Assembly (NCBI RefSeq): GCF_001401755.1
Contig: NZ_KQ474101.1
Location: forward strand, 139,039-203,038
DNA: 64,000 nt
Origin: Aquimarina longa SW024
GTDB lineage: Bacteria; Bacteroidota; Bacteroidia; Flavobacteriales; Flavobacteriaceae
Reading direction: 5' to 3'
Shown: in pieces, positions 62,432 to 64,000 of the stretch
Layout: each line of letters begins with the position of its first letter
Numbering within the stretch: the first letter of the stretch is position 1
Program-made: the position numbers and the translations under genes
Notes under the pieces: model-generated
The model's database searches: none
Told to the model about the DNA's origin: nothing
Seen by the model: the letters and a program-made list of their open reading frames with translations, nothing else

Positions 62432-63001
62432 TTAATTTTTTTTTAGGAATTCTTCAATTTTTTTTGAAGCTAAGTGATATGAAGTTTTTAAAGCTCCCTC
62501 ACTAGTTCCTAATATTTCTGAAATTTCTCGATACTTTAATTCTTGAAAATATTTCATATTAAACACTTGTTGTTGTTTTTGTGGTAACTTAGCAATAGCT
62601 TTTTGTAACTTTAATTGTATCTCATCACCTTCAAAGTAGACGTCAGCTTTTAGATTTTGAACCAGTTGTAGTTTTAGTTCTTCATTACTAATATTATGTT
62701 TTTTTGCTTTTTGGTTTAAAAAAGTGATTGATTCGTTTGTTGCAATACGATATAACCAAGAATATAATTTACTTTCCCCTTTAAACTTATGTATATTTTT
62801 ATATACTTTAATAAATACATTTTGCAATACATCGTTTGTATCATCATGGTTCTTTAAGAAATTTCTAATATGCCAATAAAGTCGTTGTTGGTATAATTCA
62901 ACAAGTTTCTTAAAAGCTATATTTACATTATTTCTTGATTGTAAGGAAATGAGTAAATCTTGTTCTTCTTGTGTATTCAAAGAATTATTTATTAGATTCA
63001 T
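62432..63001 (-). CDS. ECF sigma-70 factor of the CpxP-like operon
   Basis: A 189-residue ECF sigma factor. Region 2 (WHIRNFLKNHDDTNDVLQNVFIKVYKNIHKFKGESKLYSWLYRIATNE) binds the -10 element and region 4 (LPQKQQQVFNMKYFQELKYREISEILGTSEGALKTSYHLA) the -35. Start and length are normal. It heads the sigma/membrane protein/CpxP-like operon and likely responds to envelope stress through them. It is a different subgroup from the SusCD-linked sigma at 34821. Confidence 0.92.
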   Translation of the reverse strand: MNLINNSLNTQEEQDLLISLQSRNNVNIAFKKLVELYQQRLYWHIRNFLKNHDDTNDVLQNVFIKVYKNIHKFKGESKLYSWLYRIATNESITFLNQKAKKHNISNEELKLQLVQNLKADVYFEGDEIQLKLQKAIAKLPQKQQQVFNMKYFQELKYREISEILGTSEGALKTSYHLASKKIEEFLKKN

Positions 63002-63056
63002 TCTCTATATGACTAATTTACATAAAAAAGGTTTAATTTTTTACAGAGATTTTAAT

Positions 63057-63134
63057 TACTCGAGGTTTGCCTCGATAGTAAAAAATCATTTCAGAAGGGA
63101 TATTTCGTTAACTTGTTCTAAGATTGTTAATTTA
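63057..63134 (+). repeat. Intergenic two-hairpin repeat, copy B
   Basis: This copy matches copy A (388-471) from the first hairpin, here perfect (TCGAGG-TTTG-CCTCGA, 63060-63075), through AAAATCATTTCAGAAG to the tail AAGATTGTTAATTTATGA. The second hairpin is degraded. It lies just before the array of noncoding units. Confidence 0.6.
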
Positions 63135-63229
63135 TGATCATTGAGCTTACTACACACTCGTTTGTAAGAATTTTATAGATAAAATGTTCTTTTTATTTGA
63201 TTAAAAGAAGAGCAGTAGCATCATTAAAA

Positions 63230-63358
63230 TGTTATGAATTTTTATTTTCACATTAATTTTATTAACTAAAGTGTTAGTATAACGAGTTCTAAATAACTCT
63301 TAAATTAAGTAAGGTGATTTTAGTGAAACAAAAAAATGGACTCTCATTTTTTTGTTTT
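63230..63358 (+). ncRNA. Diverged first copy of the tandem noncoding unit
   Basis: It aligns with copies 2 and 3 from TTTTTATTTG (63192) through GTAGCATCATTA, TTAATTTTA, TTAAATTAAGT and GATTTTAGTGAA. The -7 box is CATCATTA where the others have TATCTTTA, so this promoter may be dead. Its terminator hairpin is different: AAACAAAAAAATG/CATTTTTTTGTTT (63326-63357), perfect over 13 bp. Confidence 0.4.
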
Positions 63359-63466
63359 CTCTTTATATACTATATTTAATAAGTAAGAAAAAAGCTACTT
63401 TTTTAATGTATTTACATTATATTAAATGTTTAAATACAATATAATTAGATAAAATGCATTTTTTAT

Positions 63467-63628
63467 TTGGTAGAACCAAAAATAGTAGTATCTTTACAAT
63501 GTAATAATGATTAAGCCTTTCATTTTCCCCAAGATGAAAGTTTTTATAAAAGTGAGTTTTAATTTTAGAATAAGCCCTAAATTAAGATGATTTGTGTGAA
63601 GAGAAAGAGTGCGAGAGCACTCTTTTTT
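63467..63628 (+). ncRNA. Candidate small RNA, copy 2, with promoter
   Basis: TTG (63467-63469), 19 nt, then TATCTTTA (63489-63496) form a full -33/-7 promoter; RNA would begin near 63503. The ~125-nt RNA has a hairpin CTTTCAT/ATGAAAG (63518-63540), a central hairpin TTAATTTTAG/CTAAATTAA with one bulge (63559-63585), and a terminator AAAGAGTGC-GAGA-GCACTCTTT capped by a GNRA loop (63604-63625) plus U-run. I do not recognise it as 6S, tmRNA, SRP or RNase P RNA; comparison with the Flavo-1 motif would be the first test. Confidence 0.65.
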
Positions 63629-63735
63629 GTTTTCTATTATTTTTTACTAAAAACATTTATTGTAAGAAAAATATTACTTATAAATGCATTTTTGTAGTTG
63701 AAAAACTAAATGGACAGATAAAATACATTTTTTGT

Positions 63736-63899
63736 TTGGTAGAATTAAAAATAGTGTTATCTTTACATCATAATAAAGATTATATCTTTCATTTTCCCCG
63801 AGATGAAAGTTTTTATAAAAGTGAGTTTTAATTTTAGAATAAGCCCCTAAATTAAGATGATTTGTGTGAAGAGAAAGAGTGCGTAAGCACTCTTTTTTT
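63736..63899 (+). ncRNA. Candidate small RNA, copy 3, with promoter
   Basis: The same design as copy 2: TTG (63736-63738), again 19 nt, TATCTTTA (63758-63765), start near 63772. The 5' hairpin CTTTCAT/ATGAAAG is identical, the central hairpin differs only by one extra C in its loop, and the terminator loop is GTAA in place of GAGA, which keeps the GNRA type. Changes thus fall in loops while stems are kept, as expected for a functional RNA. Confidence 0.65.
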
Positions 63900-64000
63900 G
63901 TTTTTTTCTTACTTTTTTATATTAAAAAAAAGTAAGAAAAAGTTTACATTTATAGATAGTTTCATAACATTTTTTTTGATTAAAAACATTTTTAATAGAT

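Larger units (their letters stand above)
63177..63900 (+). repeat. Three tandem ~270-bp noncoding units
   Basis: The marker AGATAAAATG/A recurs at 63177, 63447 and 63716 (spacings 270 and 269). Each is followed by a TTTTATTTG or TTTTGTTTG box, a promoter-like stretch, a TAATTTTA/TAAATTA hairpin region, AAATTAAG...GATTT...GTGAA and a terminator. Units 2 and 3 are nearly identical over 100 nt from TTTCATTTTCCCC onward. Unit 1 is clearly related but diverged. There is no conserved ORF; the 79-codon frame at 63592-63831 spans two units and is not repeated. Confidence 0.75.

Noticed and set aside
63592..63831. 79-codon ORF in the tandem noncoding array
   Set aside because: It runs from the terminator of copy 2 into copy 3, is rich in Lys/Phe/Cys from AT-rich DNA, and the same frame is not kept in the other units.

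Overview
The window looks like an ordinary chromosomal stretch from a marine member of the Flavobacteriaceae (Aquimarina-like is my best guess, but the genus cannot be fixed from this sequence). The reasons are the very AT-rich DNA, many -7 boxes of the Bacteroidetes form TAnnTTTG with no consistent Shine-Dalgarno, a SusC/SusD locus with its own ECF sigma/FecR pair, many surface lipoproteins, bacillithiol synthesis (BshB1) and a RibB fusion with a degenerate GTP cyclohydrolase II half. I see no CRISPR array, prophage, transposase or rRNA.

Layout. 0.5-4.7 kb (minus): a five-gene run (MerC-like protein, FolE, NTF2-like protein, unknown protein, PhoX-type Tat lipoprotein) with a decayed COG0523/CobW metallochaperone at its end and two palindromic operator-like sites in front; this has the composition of a zinc-homeostasis cluster. 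4.9-6.4 kb: tRNA-Ser(UGA), an M28 peptidase and tRNA-His(GUG). 6.4-10.7 kb (minus): bshB1, a Cys/Met-metabolism PLP enzyme and a TPR hybrid histidine kinase. 10.9-19.3 kb (plus): peroxiredoxin, thioredoxin, small protein, thiol peroxidase, DgkA, FtsK, LolA, LptF/G and RibBX. 19.4-25.6 kb: a KdnA-like aminotransferase, nitroreductase, thioesterase, a transglycosylase remnant and two secreted peptidases (M1, M28). 25.7-35.4 kb: an ECF sigma/FecR/SusC/SusD/metallohydrolase/DUF4302 import locus. 35.4-40 kb: MFS plus CBM9 pair, then OsmC/ACT/DinB/ArsR genes. 40-48.6 kb (minus): a beta-oxidation regulon (MarR, FadB, thiolase, acyl-CoA dehydrogenase and, separately, FadD) sharing a palindromic operator. 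48.8-54.6 kb: cysteine hydrolase, PurL, RsmB. 54.6-59.1 kb (plus): BNR-repeat lipoprotein, RmuC, small membrane proteins, thioesterase, cytochrome-like lipoprotein. 59.1-63 kb (minus): a protease fragment, an S8 peptidase and an ECF sigma/membrane protein/CpxP-like operon. 63.1-63.9 kb: an array of tandem noncoding units.

The most interesting signals are: (1) three tandem ~270-bp units at 63177-63900, two with a full TTG-N19-TATCTTTA promoter, conserved hairpins and a GNRA-capped terminator, which look like duplicated small-RNA genes; (2) a frameshifted four-helix-bundle (IVP/S23-type) gene flanked by inverted repeats and sitting exactly between fadB and fadA, like an intervening-sequence element in a protein operon; (3) the TATGCRYGCATA operator in front of both marR-fadB and fadD; (4) the zinc-type cluster with a dead COG0523 gene and TGCAA-N5-TTGCA sites; (5) an ECF sigma gene whose natural ATG is followed by a stop at codon 3; (6) an ~80-bp two-hairpin intergenic repeat present at least twice and probably three times.
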